From contig JAAAOL010000184.1 of NCBI GenBank assembly GCA_009908885.1, forward strand, positions 1 through 7,779: a DNA stretch of 7,779 nt, given 5' to 3'. The notes under the pieces were generated by a model. It worked only from the letters and a program-made list of their open reading frames with translations. It made no database searches and was not told the DNA's origin. The position numbers were made by a program, and so were the translations under genes. Shown in pieces: positions 6,125-7,779 of the stretch (position 1 is its first letter; every line of letters begins with the position of its first letter). The DNA is from Bacteroidota bacterium. Its GTDB lineage: Bacteria; Bacteroidota; Rhodothermia; Rhodothermales; JAAAOL01.

Positions 6125-7150
6125 TTATTCGGACGGCTTCTTCTGCACGCCCAGCCCGGGCCGCTCGGGCAGCGTCAGTCGGCCCTGCTGCATCGTAGCG
6201 CCCACGAACGGGTCGTCGTCGATCAGCAGGAAGGCGTCGAGGTCGGCATAGTCGGCCAGGGGCGCGAGGTGGGCCGCCGCCGTGAGGGCCAGCGAGCTTT
6301 CGATCATGCAGCCGATCATCACGCGCAGCTCCAGCGTGCGGGCCAGCCCGATCATGCGCCGGGCCTCGCGCAGCCCGCCCGCCTTGGCGAGCTTGACGTT
6401 GACCCCGTCCACGGCGTCGTGCAGGCGCAGCACGTCGGTCGACGTCTGGACGCTCTCGTCGGCGATGAGGGGCGGCGCGTCGGCGGGCAGCTGCTGGCGG
6501 AGGTGCTTCCAGTCGGCGGTCGCCTCGTCGGGGATCGGCTGTTCTACGAAGAGCACCTCGCAGGCCGCGAGCCGCGGGATGATGCGGGCGGCGTGGTCGA
6601 CGCTCCAGGCGCCATTGGCATCCACGCACAGGCGGGCCGAGGTCGTGTCGCGGGCGATGCGGACGATGGCTTCGTCCGTCTCCAGGCTTCCCGTGCCCAG
6701 CTTCAGCTTGAGGATCGGGAAGCCGCGCAGGGCGGCCAGCTGTTCCCGGAGCGCGTCTTCGGACGCGGGGATCGCCAGGGTGTAGGAACTGAGCGGGCTG
6801 TCGGCGGGGTCGAGGCCCCAGAGGCGGTAGAGCGGGTGCCCCAGCTGGCGGGCCCAGCGGTCGTGCAGGGCCATATCCACCGCCGCGCGGGCGGGCTCCG
6901 GGCCGTCCGGCAGCCTGTCGAGCGCGTGCTCCAGATGAAGGGCAGCGTCGCCCGTCAGGAGGTCGTCGGGGAGCGCGCGTACGTAGCCCGCGATGTCATC
7001 GAGGCGGTGCGGGTAGTACGGCGGCAGCGCCCCCTCGCCCCACCCGCCGCCGATCTGCACCAGCGCGTTGGTGCGCCGGGTGCTGGTCCCGTGCGCGATG
7101 GTAAACGGCGCGGACAGGTGCAGCGGAAGCGGAGTGATGGTGGGCGGCAT
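6125..7150 (-). CDS. Dipeptide epimerase (enolase superfamily, muconate-lactonizing subgroup)
   Basis: The 341-aa product is an enolase-superfamily barrel enzyme. Family members epimerise the second residue of dipeptides such as L-Ala-D/L-Glu in the cytosol, commonly in murein peptide recycling; other dipeptide specificities exist. Residues follow from ATG 7150. The capping domain is TPLPLHLSAPFTIAHG (6-21). The catalytic KxK is Lys148/Lys150 (LKLKLGTG). The metal ligands are Asp177 (VDANG), Glu203 (VEQP) and Asp231 (ADES), and the opposite lysine is Lys253 (NVKLAKAGG). The DLD at 303-305 matches the DxD that holds the dipeptide ammonium group in known epimerases. The frame stays open upstream to a TTG at 7225, which would add 25 residues. 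I prefer ATG 7150 because the first capping-domain strand begins right there; neither start has a Shine-Dalgarno. It is on the same strand as the molybdenum hydroxylase genes, but the 234-base gap argues for separate transcription. Confidence 0.93.
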   Translation of the reverse strand: MPPTITPLPLHLSAPFTIAHGTSTRRTNALVQIGGGWGEGALPPYYPHRLDDIAGYVRALPDDLLTGDAALHLEHALDRLPDGPEPARAAVDMALHDRWARQLGHPLYRLWGLDPADSPLSSYTLAIPASEDALREQLAALRGFPILKLKLGTGSLETDEAIVRIARDTTSARLCVDANGAWSVDHAARIIPRLAACEVLFVEQPIPDEATADWKHLRQQLPADAPPLIADESVQTSTDVLRLHDAVDGVNVKLAKAGGLREARRMIGLARTLELRVMIGCMIESSLALTAAAHLAPLADYADLDAFLLIDDDPFVGATMQQGRLTLPERPGLGVQKKPSE

Positions 7151-7533
7151 CGGCGTGTCGGGCAGCGGATCGTCGGCGTCTCCAGGAATATGCCAGAGGG
7201 TAGCCACCACGTCCGTGAGGCGCAAGCGAGGCGGTGAGGGGTGGGGCGCCTGAAGCGCCTTCCCAGCCTCTGAATGATACTGACTCAGCGTGTTGGTGTC
7301 CCGATCCTGGTGTAGCCTGTCGTGGTCCGTGATGGGCCGGGCGATCGCTCCATCAGCGCTTTTTCACGCATCACGCAGTACGCAACACGAAGCTATACGG
7401 ACATCGCTAAGCGAAACCGGTATCAGAGGGCCAGAGGGAGCGCCTCCGCCCTCCGTTCTCATCTCTGGTCTGCGCCTCGTAGCTTAGGGGTCCTGCGTAG
7501 CGCCGCTCTCAGCCGACCAGACAAATGCTCACC
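7151..7533. other. Divergent intergenic region between the epimerase and the GH3 gene
   Basis: The 383 bases hold the probable promoters of both divergent genes, but no convincing -35/-10 or TTG/TAnnTTTG pair was found on either strand. Visible structures are a small GGCGC-ctgaa-GCGCC hairpin (7245-7259) and four tandem heptamers (7365-7392). Short open frames here translate to low-complexity Ser/Arg/Leu sequence and are not credible genes. If the epimerase really starts at TTG 7225, the first 75 bases would be coding. Confidence 0.55.
7365..7392. repeat. Four imperfect tandem heptamers (consensus cacgcaN)
   Basis: The units are cacgcat (7365-7371), cacgcag (7372-7378), tacgcaa (7379-7385) and cacgaag (7386-7392). 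Unit 1 is followed without gap by the next three, with one or two changes per unit. The array lies in the divergent intergenic region, about 140 bases before the GH3 start. No similar array was noticed elsewhere in the window. Confidence 0.6.
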
Positions 7534-7779
7534 ATGAAGCGCATGACCCTGATCCTTTGCCTCCTGCTGCTCGCCGCGTGTGGCGATCCGCCCGCAACGC
7601 CGCCGGATGCCGGAGCGGACGAGCAACCCACCGGGCAGCAGCTCTTCGTGTCCTACGATGACCGCGTGGACACGCTGCTGGCGAAAATGACGCTGGAGGA
7701 GAAGATCGGCCAGATGACCCAGGCCGACCAGGAGTTTCTCACCGATGAAGACCACATCCGGGAGTATTACCTCGGCGGT
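7534..7779 (+). CDS. Glycoside hydrolase family 3 (beta-glucosidase-like) lipoprotein, N-terminal part (runs off right edge)
   Basis: The first 82 residues are visible. A short Sec signal, MKRMTLILCLLLLAAC, ends in the lipobox LAAC with Cys16, so the mature enzyme should be lipid-anchored in the cell envelope. A Pro/Ala/Asp-rich linker (17-37) follows. The start of the GH3 N-terminal domain comes next: YDDRVDTLLAKMTLEEKIGQMTQ (41-63), a hallmark of family 3 beta-glucosidases and related exo-glycosidases that release terminal sugars from oligosaccharides. The line ends in REYYLGG, where the family usually continues into a Gly/Ser-rich loop. The catalytic residues lie outside the window. ATG 7534 was preferred over in-frame ATG 7525 because it gives the standard MK-basic signal start; ATG 7543 is also possible. 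No Shine-Dalgarno is seen. It is divergent from the epimerase gene. Substrate and exact name cannot be decided. Confidence 0.88.
   Translation, partial: MKRMTLILCLLLLAACGDPPATPPDAGADEQPTGQQLFVSYDDRVDTLLAKMTLEEKIGQMTQADQEFLTDEDHIREYYLGG

Noticed and set aside
6083..7237. Plus-strand open frame of 384 codons antisense to the epimerase gene
   Set aside because: It is an antisense shadow. The minus strand has all enolase-superfamily catalytic residues.
7245..7259. GGCGC-ctgaa-GCGCC hairpin as a terminator
   Set aside because: There is no T-run on either strand after the stem, and it lies upstream of the epimerase rather than at a gene end.

Overview
The window is GC-rich DNA from a Gram-negative bacterium. 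Base composition is roughly mid-60s percent GC by eye. Two proteins carry lipoprotein signals (LAGC after a Tat signal, LAAC after a Sec signal), and several starts lack a Shine-Dalgarno. This combination would fit a high-GC Bacteroidota/Rhodothermota-like organism, but that assignment is inference only. No rRNA, tRNA, CRISPR array, transposase or phage gene is visible, and the region reads as ordinary chromosome.

Layout, left to right. (1) Positions 1-1414, minus strand: the N-terminal 471 residues of an AddB-like/PD-(D/E)XK-family recombination protein that runs off the left edge. (2) 1415-1759: non-coding spacer between two divergent genes, with a weak candidate promoter and a small inverted repeat. 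(3) 1760-2473, plus strand: a 237-aa conserved protein of unknown function with a very distinctive motif set. (4) 2546-3016, minus: a YbaK/ProX-type aminoacyl-tRNA deacylase whose start is fixed by a strong Shine-Dalgarno. (5) 3157-5373 and 5432-5890, minus: a two-gene unit for a molybdenum hydroxylase of the isoquinoline 1-oxidoreductase (IorA/IorB) type. The 2Fe-2S subunit comes first, then a Tat-exported large subunit with a lipobox. (6) 5891-6124: a spacer upstream of that unit with several copies of a CTTCGCG half-site. (7) 6125-7150, minus: a dipeptide epimerase of the enolase superfamily. (8) 7151-7533: a divergent intergenic region holding four tandem heptamers. (9) 7534 to the right edge, plus: the first 82 residues of a glycoside hydrolase family 3 lipoprotein.

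Functionally, the molybdenum hydroxylase pair forms one electron-transfer enzyme, probably folded in the cytoplasm and exported as a complex to the cell envelope. The remaining genes look like independent housekeeping or scavenging functions: DNA repair, mistranslation editing, cell-wall peptide or dipeptide recycling, and oligosaccharide hydrolysis. I found no clear multi-gene undescribed system. The least explained items are the 237-aa protein and the repeated half-sites upstream of the molybdenum hydroxylase.
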